64,000 nucleotides of DNA from CAIOTO01 sp040389165 (GTDB lineage: Bacteria > Pseudomonadota > Alphaproteobacteria > Paracaedibacterales > CAIOTO01), in assembly GCA_040389165.1 (NCBI GenBank), contig JAZKAK010000048.1, positions 9,757-73,756 of the forward strand, given 5' to 3'. Positions 25,595 to 34,149 of this stretch are shown one piece after another; position 1 is the first letter of the stretch, and each line of letters begins with the position of its first letter. The notes under the pieces were generated by a model. That model did no database searches. It saw only the letters and a program-made list of their open reading frames with translations, and was not told the DNA's origin. The position numbers and the translations under genes are program-made.

Positions 25595-27445
25595 ATGTGT
25601 GGCATTATTGGGATTATCAGTCAAACCGACGTTAGTGAACGATTGCTCGATGGCCTTAAGCGTCTTGAGTATCGCGGGTATGATTCTGCCGGAATTGCGA
25701 CGCTAGCAGTCGATGGCGAAATTGATCGCCGACGTGCTGAGGGAAAGCTTGAAAAGCTGTCAGATGTGTTGGCCTCGCGCCCGCTTGCAGGGACGATTGG
25801 CATTGGCCACACGCGCTGGGCAACCCATGGCGGAATCACGAAGCAAAATGCGCACCCCATGGCGAATGATATTGTTGCCGTTGTGCATAATGGTATTATC
25901 GAAAACTTTGCACTACTAAAAAATATGCTGCTGCAACGGGACGCTGTGTTCACTAGTGATACCGATACCGAAGTCGTTATGCATTTGGTGTCGATGCACA
26001 TGCAGGATGGTTTTGCCCCGCTAGAGGCTGTGCAAAAAACATTGTCACAAATCAAAGGGGCATTTGCACTTGCGTTTTTGTTCAAAGCGCATCCTCATAT
26101 GTTGATCGCAGCGCGGCGGGGTAGTCCGCTTGTGCTTGGTGTTACTGAATCAGAGCTGTTTATCGGATCAGATGCGATTGCACTTGCGCCGTGGGTTCGA
26201 ACGCTTTGTTATCTTGAGGAAGGTGATGTTGCCACATTGACGCTGCATGGTGATAAGGCTGAGGTTTCAATTTTGAATGAGGAAGGTGCACCGGTAGAGC
26301 GCCCGCTTCGCCAAACAAACATTACAACAGATGCAATCAGTAAGGGTGCTTTCACGCACTACATGCTAAAAGAAATCTTTGAACAGCCACTTACGGTAAG
26401 TGATACGTTGCAGTCACTCATTTCAATTGAGGATGAATCGTTTCATGCCCCGCTGCTCCTGCTTAACAAGCCGTTCTCCAAGCTCCGAATTATTGCATGC
26501 GGTACATCGTATTATGCAGGACTTGTGGCAAAGTATTGGTTTGAAAAATTGGCGCGTGTGCACGTTGATGTTGAGATTGCCTCAGAGTTTCGTTATCGAT
26601 CGCCTGTATTTGATGGGCAGACATTAAATTTTTTCATCACACAATCAGGTGAAACGATTGATACATTAGCGGCATTAACGCTGGTTAAGCAGCACGGCGA
26701 GCCATGCGTGGCAATTGTGAACGTGGCGGAAAGTTCGATTGCACGGGCTTCGGATCATGTGATTCAAACAATGGCAGGCCCTGAGATTGGTGTGGCGAGC
26801 ACAAAGGCATTTACGGGACAACTCGTCGTATTGGCGGCGTTGTGTTTGAAATTTGCGAAAGAGCGTAAAACAATTTCCGATGCTGAATGGACGCAGTTTT
26901 TTCAGTCAGTTGCGCAGATTCCTGGGCATATTAGCGACTTATTACGCAATGACGGTGTATACCATCAGCTGGCAGCGCATTTATGCCAAGTACATCATGC
27001 TTTGTATTTAGGGCGTGGCGCTAACTTTCCGATAGCACTTGAAGGGGCACTTAAGCTTAAAGAAATTTCATATATTCATGCTGAAGGATATCCCGCGGGA
27101 GAGCTTAAGCACGGCCCTATTGCTTTGCTTGATTCTAAGATGCCTGTGATTGTTATCGCGCCACACGATGAATGGTTTGAAAAAACGCTATCGAACGTGC
27201 AAGAAGTGCTCGCCCGTTGCGCCCAAGTGATTGTATTTACAGATGAAAAAGGTGCAGCGGCAATTGAGGCGCAAACTAAAACGATGCCATGTTATCGCAT
27301 TGTGATACTGCCTGAATCAAATGTGTTGACGGCCCCACTTTTGTATACAATTCCCATTCAACTGCTGGCGTATTACACAGCGCATATGAAGGGAACAGAT
27401 GTGGATCAGCCAAGGAACTTGGCGAAATCGGTAACAGTAGAGTAA
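25595..27445 (+). CDS. glmS: Glutamine-fructose-6-phosphate aminotransferase (isomerising)
   Basis: A 616-residue enzyme making glucosamine-6-phosphate from fructose-6-phosphate and glutamine, the entry to UDP-GlcNAc for peptidoglycan and lipid A. Met1 is followed by the catalytic Cys2 (MCGIIGI) that becomes the N-terminal nucleophile. The glutaminase domain (1-240) has HTRWATHG and HNGIIEN. Two SIS domains follow, with CGTSYYAG and TQSGETIDT, and the C-terminus LAKSVTVE is canonical. An AAGAGAAAAATA stretch precedes ATG 25595. No glmM or glmU is nearby. Confidence 0.98.
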   Translation: MCGIIGIISQTDVSERLLDGLKRLEYRGYDSAGIATLAVDGEIDRRRAEGKLEKLSDVLASRPLAGTIGIGHTRWATHGGITKQNAHPMANDIVAVVHNGIIENFALLKNMLLQRDAVFTSDTDTEVVMHLVSMHMQDGFAPLEAVQKTLSQIKGAFALAFLFKAHPHMLIAARRGSPLVLGVTESELFIGSDAIALAPWVRTLCYLEEGDVATLTLHGDKAEVSILNEEGAPVERPLRQTNITTDAISKGAFTHYMLKEIFEQPLTVSDTLQSLISIEDESFHAPLLLLNKPFSKLRIIACGTSYYAGLVAKYWFEKLARVHVDVEIASEFRYRSPVFDGQTLNFFITQSGETIDTLAALTLVKQHGEPCVAIVNVAESSIARASDHVIQTMAGPEIGVASTKAFTGQLVVLAALCLKFAKERKTISDAEWTQFFQSVAQIPGHISDLLRNDGVYHQLAAHLCQVHHALYLGRGANFPIALEGALKLKEISYIHAEGYPAGELKHGPIALLDSKMPVIVIAPHDEWFEKTLSNVQEVLARCAQVIVFTDEKGAAAIEAQTKTMPCYRIVILPESNVLTAPLLYTIPIQLLAYYTAHMKGTDVDQPRNLAKSVTVE

Positions 27446-27458
27446 TCTTTCCCTCAAT

Positions 27459-27545
27459 CGTTATTGCGAGCATCTTTGATGCGTGGCAATCTAGAAAAAG
27501 CTGGATCACCACGTCGTTTTTGACTCCTCGTGACGACGAATACGA
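27459..27545. repeat. Dispersed palindromic repeat (TTATTGCGAGC type)
   Basis: The sequence TTATTGCGAGCATC...GCAATCTAG...CTGGATCACCACGTCG...CTCCTCGTGACGACG looks like the GTCATTGCGAGC/GCAATCCAG family of interspersed palindromes seen in many alphaproteobacterial and gammaproteobacterial symbionts. It lies between convergent glmS and the glycosyltransferase gene. Only one copy is apparent in the window. Confidence 0.5.
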
Positions 27546-27568
27546 ATGTATAGAATTTCAAGTCTGCA

Positions 27569-28525
27569 CTAATACGCGAATGATCTAAGCATTTGCATGA
27601 ATTTTCCGTTATATCCCCATTCTGAGATTTTAAAACACCCAAGGATATCGGGTATTAGGGAAAAGGTACGTTGATGAGGGTGTCTGTGTACGTTCTTGAC
27701 GATGCCCTTTAATTCATCTGTCGTTATATAGGTAATTCCATCAGGTTTCTGTTGTGTCGCTACAAATAAAAGTGCTTGGTCGTGTGCGTGTATCTTAAAT
27801 TCTTTACGTTGCATTTGATTGTCAAAGGGTTGATCTGTTAATGCATCCTTGTTTTCACATAAATTAAGCCATGTTTGCACAAAGGCGCGGCCACGTTCAG
27901 TGTTTCGTATAATAAGGAAGGCGCCCCATAACGCGTATTGGTCGTTCAATAGCTTTGGATCTATATTATTTAAGGTGAGTGCTTCACTCTTGATGGTTTG
28001 GCCGGCTTTATTGAGATTGTTTTTTCGTTTGCTTCCGTCATGTAAAAGAAGAATGTCGGTTTTTGTTTCATTGAGTTTATGAACAAAGGGTTCAATTGAA
28101 TTTTTGAATATAACAGGCGAGTCGACATAGAACACAAGGCTGCCTTCGGGAAGTTCTTTGAGCGTTTTTAAAATGAAATAAGGCTTCCATAGCCAGTAGC
28201 CTGCTCCCTTTTTCTGATCGAGAATTTCTTTGTTCTTGGCATAGAAATTAGTATCAATATCTTTACGATGATAGAGAAAAAAACGATCAAAACCACGATT
28301 GAGTGCGGAAAGAGTTTGTGCATTTTGATTCTGATAAAAGACGGAATCACCATCTGCATACGAAATGCAAGCGATGGGGGCAGGGTTCAATGTTTGAATA
28401 CGATTAATGTCAATGTGAGCAAACGATATATCACTTTTGTTGAGCATATAAAGTTGCTCACATACATTTAGAAAAACGTACACGCAGAGAAAACCAAGCA
28501 CGTAACGGCGAATTTTAGCGAACAT
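27569..28525 (-). CDS. Membrane-anchored putative glycosyltransferase
   Basis: A 318-residue protein with an N-terminal membrane anchor (YVLGFLCVYVFLNVCEQLY) followed by a globular domain. The stretch GAGYWLWKPYFILKTL and the aspartate-containing strand VFYVDSPVIF resemble capsular or LPS glycosyltransferases that use nucleotide sugars. I assign the class, not the substrate. The start codon at 28525 lies 2 bp from the end of a mobile element, whose terminal sequence now forms the 5' untranslated region and probably supplies the ribosome site (GGGTAG, 11 nt upstream). This is either a serendipitous new leader or evidence of an altered start. Confidence 0.6.
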   Translation of the reverse strand: MFAKIRRYVLGFLCVYVFLNVCEQLYMLNKSDISFAHIDINRIQTLNPAPIACISYADGDSVFYQNQNAQTLSALNRGFDRFFLYHRKDIDTNFYAKNKEILDQKKGAGYWLWKPYFILKTLKELPEGSLVFYVDSPVIFKNSIEPFVHKLNETKTDILLLHDGSKRKNNLNKAGQTIKSEALTLNNIDPKLLNDQYALWGAFLIIRNTERGRAFVQTWLNLCENKDALTDQPFDNQMQRKEFKIHAHDQALLFVATQQKPDGITYITTDELKGIVKNVHRHPHQRTFSLIPDILGCFKISEWGYNGKFMQMLRSFAY

Positions 28526-28527
28526 AG

Positions 28528-28758
28528 TATGCTACCCGTCTTTTTGTCATCTTCGGATCAAGTCCTAAGATCTCTACGCGTGGAAGCGCATGTGCATTGT
28601 TGTCTGGTTGTAAAATCATCGAATATTTGCCTTTGAAACTTTATGGATCTTCGGATCGAGTCCGAAGATGACAAAAGGGGATTCCGAAGATGACAAAAGG
28701 GGAGTCCGAAGATGACAAAAGAGGAGTCCGAAGATGAAAAAAAGTGACGGGTAGCATG
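28528..28758. mobile_element. Non-autonomous element, CATGCTACCC-type ends, next to a start codon
   Basis: The ends TATGCTACCCGTC and GACGGGTAGCATG are inverted repeats. The flanks CGAACATAG (28519-28527) and CGAACACGG (28759-28767) agree at 7 of 9 positions, an ageing target duplication. The core is a paired-hairpin repeat (28546 onward). Near the right end a unit resembling GAGTCCGAAGATGACAAAAG is repeated about four times. The left duplication contains the start codon of the glycosyltransferase gene. Confidence 0.83.
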
Positions 28759-28775
28759 CGAACACGGCTGTGCTT

Positions 28776-29612
28776 TTAAGAAACGGTGAAAATCTCAACA
28801 CCTGTTGCGGTCACGCCGAGTGTATGTTCGAACTGAGCTGATAAAGATCGATCCCGTGTTACCGCTGTCCAGCCATCATCAAGCATTTTGACTTCATACT
28901 TTCCAGCATTGATCATTGGTTCGATGGTAAAGAACATGCCTTCTTTAAGGACGATTCCTTCTCCGGGCTTGCCATAATGCACAACACTTGGTGCGCCATG
29001 GAAAGAACGACCTAGCCCATGACCACAGAAGTCGCGCACAACAGAAAACCCACTCTTCTCAGCGAGTGATTGTATCGCATAGCCTATATCGCCCAGAGTG
29101 GCTCCAGGCTTCACTACGTCGATGGCGCGCATAAGGCACTCATAGGTGGTGTTAATAAGTTTTTCAGCGCGCAGTGGGACTTTGCCGATACTAAACATAC
29201 GGCTTGTGTCGCCATGCCAGCCGTCAACAATTAAGGTGACATCGATATTGATGATATCACCCGTAACAAGTTGTTTGGCAGAAGGAATGCCATGACAGAC
29301 AACGTGGTTTACAGACGTGCAAATTGATTTAGGAAATGGTGCATGACCATACGGTGCGTAGCCAAGCGGGGCAGGGATTGAGTTATGCTCAAGCGTCCAT
29401 GTATGACACAGGGTGTCAAGCTCGTCCGTCGTGATGCCAGTTTTTACGAATGGTGTGATGTAATCAAGTAGCTGTGAAGCAAGTTTTCCAGCTTTGCGCA
29501 TACCTTCAAAGTCAGCAGCTTTGTGAATAATGATGTCGTCATCATTTGGCTCGTCTTCGTATTGGCTGTGTTTGCAGTTTTCACCATGCACGTGATGCTG
29601 TGGGTTGATCAT
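28776..29612 (-). CDS. map: Methionine aminopeptidase, type I
   Basis: A 278-residue enzyme that removes initiator Met from nascent proteins. The catalytic core has HGIPS, the ligand strands VTLIVDGWHGDTSRMF, the CGHGLGRSFH histidine and the C-terminal FTIEPM and FEHTLGVT glutamates. Compared with the usual length of about 255 residues, there is a roughly 25-residue N-terminal extension, rich in His and acidic residues (HHVHGENCKHSQYEDEPNDD). ATG 29612 is preceded by AAGGAGC, a strong ribosome site, so the extension is genuinely translated. It may bind a metal such as zinc, but that is inference. Confidence 0.95.
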   Translation of the reverse strand: MINPQHHVHGENCKHSQYEDEPNDDDIIIHKAADFEGMRKAGKLASQLLDYITPFVKTGITTDELDTLCHTWTLEHNSIPAPLGYAPYGHAPFPKSICTSVNHVVCHGIPSAKQLVTGDIINIDVTLIVDGWHGDTSRMFSIGKVPLRAEKLINTTYECLMRAIDVVKPGATLGDIGYAIQSLAEKSGFSVVRDFCGHGLGRSFHGAPSVVHYGKPGEGIVLKEGMFFTIEPMINAGKYEVKMLDDGWTAVTRDRSLSAQFEHTLGVTATGVEIFTVS

Positions 29613-29634
29613 GATTGATGCTCCTTAAAATCAT

Positions 29635-29666
29635 AAAAAACCCCGCGCACGATAAAGTAAGCGGGG
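29635..29666 (-). terminator. Rho-independent terminator downstream of rpsD
   Basis: On the minus strand, CCCCGC and GCGGGG form a 6-bp GC stem with a 14-nt loop, followed directly by six T residues. It lies between rpsD and map, just before the map ribosome site, and probably ends the rpsD transcript. Confidence 0.8.
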
Positions 29667-29693
29667 CATGTAGTCTAAACTAGATTCTGCAGT

Positions 29694-29790
29694 GTTATTT
29701 TCGTGAAGGCGGAAATCCGATTGTTTGAAAATGATGGCAATAAATAATTATGCCAAAAATTTTCTGGATTCCCGTTTGCACAAAAATGAC
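29694..29790. repeat. Degenerate hairpin repeat (GTCATTCCC/GGGAATGAC family)
   Basis: The arms GTTATTTTCGTGAAGGCGGAAATCC and GGATTCCCGTTTGCACAAAAATGAC are decayed versions of the GTCATTCCCGCGGAGGCGGG core found intact at 17960-18056. No terminal inverted repeats or target duplication remain. Confidence 0.5.
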
Positions 29791-29807
29791 ACGAGAAAAA
29801 CGATTAA

Positions 29808-30422
29808 CTATCGTGAGTAAAATTCGACAACTAAGTGTGGTTCCATCTGAACAGGAAATGGCACATCAGATAACTTTGGTGTACGAACAAATGTACCCTT
29901 CATCACTTTGTGATCAACATCCATGTATTCTGGAACATCGCGCTCAGAAAGCTGTGTAGCACCCAAGACAACAGCATTTTCTTTCATCGAAGTTGTGATT
30001 GAAATTTCATCACCTTCTTTTACAAGGTAGGATGGAATATTCACGCGTTTACCATTTACGGAAATGTGACCGTGGTTCACAATTTGACGTGCAGCGAAAA
30101 CAGTCGCTACAAATTTCATGCGGTAGACAACAGCATCAAGACGACGCTCAAGCAAGCCAATCATGTTCTCGGACGTATCACCTTTACGGCGCACGGCTTC
30201 GTCATATACGCGGCGGAACTGACGCTCACTAATGTTGCCATAGTAGCCTTTAAGCTTTTGCTTAGCGCGCAACTGTACGCCATAGTCAGATGGCTTTGAA
30301 CGTTGTTGCCCGTGTTGGCCTGGCCCATAATTGCGGCTGTTAAATGGACTCTTGGCACGACCCCAGAGGTTTACGCCTAAACGGCGGTCGATTTTGTGTT
30401 TCGCTGTGACTCGCTTTGTCAT
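29808..30422 (-). CDS. rpsD: 30S ribosomal protein S4
   Basis: A 204-residue small-subunit protein that nucleates 16S rRNA assembly. The N-terminal region (KHKIDRRLGVNLWGRAKSP) is alphaproteobacterial in style, lacking the zinc-cysteine pattern of some homologues. The S4 RNA-binding domain (RRLDAVVYRMKF to VNGKRVNIPSYLV) is intact. It stands alone, not in the alpha operon, as is usual in this class. A terminator follows at 29635. Confidence 0.98.
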   Translation of the reverse strand: MTKRVTAKHKIDRRLGVNLWGRAKSPFNSRNYGPGQHGQQRSKPSDYGVQLRAKQKLKGYYGNISERQFRRVYDEAVRRKGDTSENMIGLLERRLDAVVYRMKFVATVFAARQIVNHGHISVNGKRVNIPSYLVKEGDEISITTSMKENAVVLGATQLSERDVPEYMDVDHKVMKGTFVRTPKLSDVPFPVQMEPHLVVEFYSR

Positions 30423-30613
30423 TGATAAGCCTTATCTCAAGTAATTTATTTTCAAATAGAAGTTCCAAATATATGACATGTTTTTTTTGTTTTGTCAATA
30501 TTTTACGTGGATTTTTGTTTTGGATGGACGGTATTCTTTTGCTGAATTATTTTTGCCAACCGGTGGGCATTAAATAACGACGACCAAATGTGCTGATCGC
30601 CGTTATGTAGGTA

Positions 30614-30735
30614 CGCAGTGTGCACGTTTTTTAAAACCCAGATCCCTCTATGTGTATTCACCGGACTTGACCCGGTGATCTAGATGCCCGGAGCAAGTCC
30701 GGGCAATACACAGGAGAGAAAACATGAGCACTGCG
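30614..30735. mobile_element. Non-autonomous element, CGCAGTG-type ends, 8-bp target duplication
   Basis: The ends CGCAGTGTGCACGTTTT and AAAACATGAGCACTGCG are inverted repeats. The interior has CACCGGACTTGACCCGGTG and CCCGGAGCAAGTCCGGG hairpins. Both sides carry TGTAGGTA (30606-30613 and 30736-30743), a perfect 8-bp direct repeat. The rest of the 346-bp gap before rpsD shows nothing gene-like. Confidence 0.85.
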
Positions 30736-30768
30736 TGTAGGTAGAATTTAGTGGATAGCTGACGTTGA

Positions 30769-31329
30769 TTAACCAGCGTTCGCACTTGTATCAAGAGCCT
30801 TCAAAGCATCCCAAGCAGCAGCGGCTTCTGGTTTGGCAGCGTTCTCTCTTTGGAGATATACCGGTCCGACAATAATTGCAGAAACTGCATTTGAAAGGTG
30901 GTGACAATTCGTGAATTTTTTTGCTTTTCCTTCGGCAGCTTCTACTTTTATACTTAAGCATTTTGCAGCATATAATGGAATCACACAATCAACCAGCGTT
31001 GCAGCCTTATCTGGTGATTTGCAGTTTAGAGAGCATGCTAAGCCCGCAACCATGCCCACTTTTGCTTGCGCTGGTGTTGGCGTTGCAGTCTCCTCAGCAT
31101 CTTCTGATAAGCCTTTACATTTTGCTTTTGTACACTTTTCTGCACATTGTGCGGCCGTCCATTTTGCCGGCTTTGGAGTAGCTACAGCATTAATATCGAC
31201 GCCAGCTGCAACAACAACAACTCGTTTCTTTGCTGCTGGTTTAGCAGGGGCCTCTTCATCTGAAGCAAAAGTTTGCCCAGCAAAACCAATCGCTAATAAA
31301 GCAGCCATAATTAATTTAATTTTCAACAT
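30769..31329 (-). CDS. Exported cysteine-rich, Ala/Lys-rich protein of unknown function
   Basis: A 186-residue protein with a Sec signal peptide (KLIMAALLAIGFAGQTFA, cleavage after residue 22). A Pro/Ala/Lys-rich linker leads to a domain with eight cysteines, including AQCAEKCTKAKC and LACSLNC, compatible with disulfides or metal binding in the periplasm. The C-terminus is Ala-rich. The start is ATG 31329, with AGGAAGGT upstream. No family is recognised. It stands alone between a mobile element and a long repeat-bearing gap, in a style similar to the 55-residue peptide at 25057. Confidence 0.75.
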   Translation of the reverse strand: MLKIKLIMAALLAIGFAGQTFASDEEAPAKPAAKKRVVVVAAGVDINAVATPKPAKWTAAQCAEKCTKAKCKGLSEDAEETATPTPAQAKVGMVAGLACSLNCKSPDKAATLVDCVIPLYAAKCLSIKVEAAEGKAKKFTNCHHLSNAVSAIIVGPVYLQRENAAKPEAAAAWDALKALDTSANAG

Positions 31330-31558
31330 GTTTAATACCTTCCTATAAAATTATACAACGAAATTCGCTTTTATTAAGAACCTGCAATCTGCATTTCAGA
31401 TTGATTTTGGCCTTAATATGCGGTTACAAGATCACCATATCATAGCGACCCTTAATAAAAGGTTAACGTGACACGTATTTTATCACGAACCATAAAATTT
31501 TATTAATTTTACATTGTCTGTTGGCATCCTTGCCCCCCCCAGCGTAGGTCATTTTCAC

Positions 31559-31823
31559 CATACTGCCCGTCTCTTTGTCATCCTCGTGCTTGACACGAGG
31601 ATCTATAAAGCTGCAGAGGCATGAAGTTGAGGATGTTATAACCAGACCACAACGTACATGCGCTTCCACGTGTAGAGATCTTCGGATCGAGTCCGAAGAT
31701 GACAAAAGGTGGAGAGAAGATGCCAAACAAAAACGTGGAGAGAAGATGGCAAACAAAAAGGTGGAGAGAAGATGCCAAACAAAAGCGTGGAGAGAAGATG
31801 CCAAACAAAAACGTTGGGTAGTG
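31559..31823. mobile_element. Degenerate CATGCTACCC-type element with internal tandem repeat
   Basis: The left end CATACTGCCCGTC and right end GTTGGGTAGTG are decayed versions of the CATGCTACCC inverted repeat. The core is a paired hairpin (GTCATCCTCGTGCTTGACACGAGG and TTCGGATCGAGTCCGAAGATGAC). Its spacer matches the 28546 copy in reverse orientation (GTGGAAGCGCATGTAC). No target duplication survives. The remaining 620-bp gap holds only this and an AT-rich stretch upstream of the next gene. Confidence 0.7.
31709..31812. repeat. Four tandem 26-bp repeats inside a mobile element
   Basis: The unit GTGGAGAGAAGATGCCAAAC plus AAAAAC repeats four times (starts at 31709, 31735, 31761 and 31787) with one or two changes per copy. 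It lies at the same position in its element as the GTCCGAAGATGACAAAAG tandem array of the 28528 copy, suggesting a common slippage hot spot. Confidence 0.9.
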
Positions 31824-31955
31824 AAGGCGCAATTATTTGCTTTAATTCAATATTAATTATAAATAAATGATTATTAAATATTATTATTTAAAGTTAACCA
31901 TATATTAATTATTATATACTATTCTGTACGTATAAAATTAAATATAGGTGTGGTT

Positions 31956-34118
31956 ATGAACGTAAGCTCTTTTAAGTGTACACATACGAAATTAAATAAA
32001 GCAGTATTGATGTTAAGCGCGGGATTGCTGCTTGGCGCGGGAGAGGGGGAGGCAAGTACGACGTATCCATCGCTGACCTTCTCTGTTGACTCACCAAGTT
32101 TGCCTGGCAATACAGGGGTTTATTATGCAGTGCGTGCGTTTCAGGTGTCAACTACTAATACATATTGCTTTACTCTTTCAGGAGCTTCAAATTTAGATAA
32201 TATTAGTAGTGCAAATATAAATATATACAGTGGATCTTTTGATCCATTGTATCCCAATTCAAATATATCTAGCAGCGGATTGAGTTCTGGAGACAGTGCT
32301 ACGTTGTCTTCGGGACCACGTTATTATGCTGTTTATGAAAGTTATGCAGATACATATACTTTGGCAATTTCACCTGCTATCACATTGTTCAGTACGAGTG
32401 ATTTGGCAGGCGCGTCTTATAGTGGTGATTTAAAAATAAAAGGAAATATAATTAGTACGGGAAGCACTGCTTCAGTTACTGCCAGCAGCACTTCATCAAA
32501 TGGTCAGTCATATGTATATGCAATGAATAATACTATTGTTAATTTTACAAAAATGAGTTCATACAATCTGACACTTTATGGACAAAATAGTTACGCAGGC
32601 TCAACTACGATAAGTGCGGGTACCTTAAGTCTTGCAAACAGCAGCATTCCATCAACCAGTCAGATTAATATGTCTGGTGGTATATTAGGTGCAGCAGCAA
32701 GTTTTACATTGCCAAATGCAATCGTTCTGAATAATGCCTCGAACACAATTGATTCTCAAGGGCAGAACTTAGTCTTAAGTGGAAATATTACTGGAAATTA
32801 TGGACTCATAGTACAAGATAGTGTTGGTAGTAGCGTTGGATCAGTATCGTTAACGGGCACAAATTCATATTCTGGCACAACAACTGTTAATAGCGGCATA
32901 CTTAGTTTGTCAAGTGCCCCTAACGCGAATCAAATTACATTTAATGGTGGTTCATTTCAAGCTGGCGGGACCTTTTCACTGAGTAATGCCATTAGTTTCT
33001 CATCAGCTACGAATTTTGATACAAATGGATATAATGTGACGCTAACAGGTGGAATTATTGGGTCAGGCGGCCTCACCAAAATTGGCGTAGGAGTCTTAAC
33101 ATTGGATAATTCAGTATCAGGGGGGGACACGCAAACAGGTATAATAACAGTTAATGCAGGTACATTCGCTATAGGATCACAAGTTAATGATATATCAGAT
33201 GATCCAAGCATATCTCTTGGTGGCGGTACATTTAGAAGTACGGCATCTTTTAATTTAACAAAAAATATAGGTCTCACAGGAAATAGTGCCATCGATCCAT
33301 ATGGCAATACGCTAACCTATACAGGAACAGTTTCTGGGTCAAATCAACTGGAAATTAATGATAGTGCGGGCTCTGCAGGTATATGTGATGTAACTGGTGG
33401 GACGTGTTCATTCACAGGCGGTCTTAAACTAACAAGTGGCATTTATAAAATTGATACGGTTGCCAAAATGGGAACAGGAACATCTGTTCTTAATGGTGGC
33501 ACACTGCGGCTTACACAGAGCATTACATCTTCTGTGCCTGCTATTTCAGTAGCCGCGGCCAACAGTGTGATTAATACCGGTTCCTATACGTTAAATTTGG
33601 GCACGGTAACGGCTACAGCGTCATCAAATCAAATTGAAATTACTGGCGGTGGCCTGTTGGACATGACGAATGCAACAACGAGTAGTTTTATTGGTGGGAT
33701 GAAAATTACAAATGGGACGATGTTGATAAATGCAGCGTATGCAGGGACGGGCGGTATGACATTAAATGGAGGAACTCTTAAGCTTGCGGCAAGTGTTTCA
33801 TCATTTCCAGCAATTGCAATTTCGAATAATAGCACGATTGATACAAACGGTAGTGGGTATACATTAACCGTTAGTGGAGGCGCGCTCACAGGTACGTCAG
33901 GGAAACTATTGACAATCGCTGGCGGTGGTACCATGGCATTAACATCGTCATCGGTAAGTGCGCTTGCTGGGGCAGGGGTCAGTGTTACTGCGAATAGTAC
34001 ACTTAGCGCATCAAATATAACGAATCAATTGAGTGGTGCCGCTTATCTACAACTTGCTGCCGGAACAACATTGAAAGTGACGGGGAGTGGGACATTACCG
34101 TGCGGTTTGGTTCTATAG
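31956..34118 (+). CDS. Exported beta-helix passenger protein lacking a barrel domain
   Basis: A 720-residue protein, starting at ATG 31956 behind an AGGTG ribosome site. A signal peptide (LNKAVLMLSAGLLLGAGEGEA) is followed by Ser/Thr/Gly/Asn-rich repeats. Several match the autotransporter-associated beta-strand repeat (for example NSYSGTTTVNSGILSLSS and NSYAGSTTISAGTLSLANSS). Unlike the autotransporter at 19063, there is no C-terminal barrel: the frame stops at LPCGLVL, 31 bp before the fabH stop on the other strand. It may be a truncated autotransporter, or a passenger exported by another route. AT-rich DNA lies upstream. Confidence 0.72.
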   Translation: MNVSSFKCTHTKLNKAVLMLSAGLLLGAGEGEASTTYPSLTFSVDSPSLPGNTGVYYAVRAFQVSTTNTYCFTLSGASNLDNISSANINIYSGSFDPLYPNSNISSSGLSSGDSATLSSGPRYYAVYESYADTYTLAISPAITLFSTSDLAGASYSGDLKIKGNIISTGSTASVTASSTSSNGQSYVYAMNNTIVNFTKMSSYNLTLYGQNSYAGSTTISAGTLSLANSSIPSTSQINMSGGILGAAASFTLPNAIVLNNASNTIDSQGQNLVLSGNITGNYGLIVQDSVGSSVGSVSLTGTNSYSGTTTVNSGILSLSSAPNANQITFNGGSFQAGGTFSLSNAISFSSATNFDTNGYNVTLTGGIIGSGGLTKIGVGVLTLDNSVSGGDTQTGIITVNAGTFAIGSQVNDISDDPSISLGGGTFRSTASFNLTKNIGLTGNSAIDPYGNTLTYTGTVSGSNQLEINDSAGSAGICDVTGGTCSFTGGLKLTSGIYKIDTVAKMGTGTSVLNGGTLRLTQSITSSVPAISVAAANSVINTGSYTLNLGTVTATASSNQIEITGGGLLDMTNATTSSFIGGMKITNGTMLINAAYAGTGGMTLNGGTLKLAASVSSFPAIAISNNSTIDTNGSGYTLTVSGGALTGTSGKLLTIAGGGTMALTSSSVSALAGAGVSVTANSTLSASNITNQLSGAAYLQLAAGTTLKVTGSGTLPCGLVL

Positions 34119-34149
34119 TATTTCTTCAAGCAACAGCTATAGCTGTTTA

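Noticed and set aside
25595..27445. A glmS ribozyme in the leader of glmS.
   Set aside because: The 90 bp between the mobile element and glmS shows no ribozyme-like pseudoknot, and the ribozyme is typical of Firmicutes.
17931..31823. The spaced palindromic units as a CRISPR array.
   Set aside because: The units are dispersed, differ in core and spacing, and are flanked by target duplications; no regular repeat-spacer pattern or cas gene exists.
31575..31856. A 93-codon plus-strand frame.
   Set aside because: It is made of the hairpin repeat and the 26-bp tandem array of a mobile element; no gene evidence.
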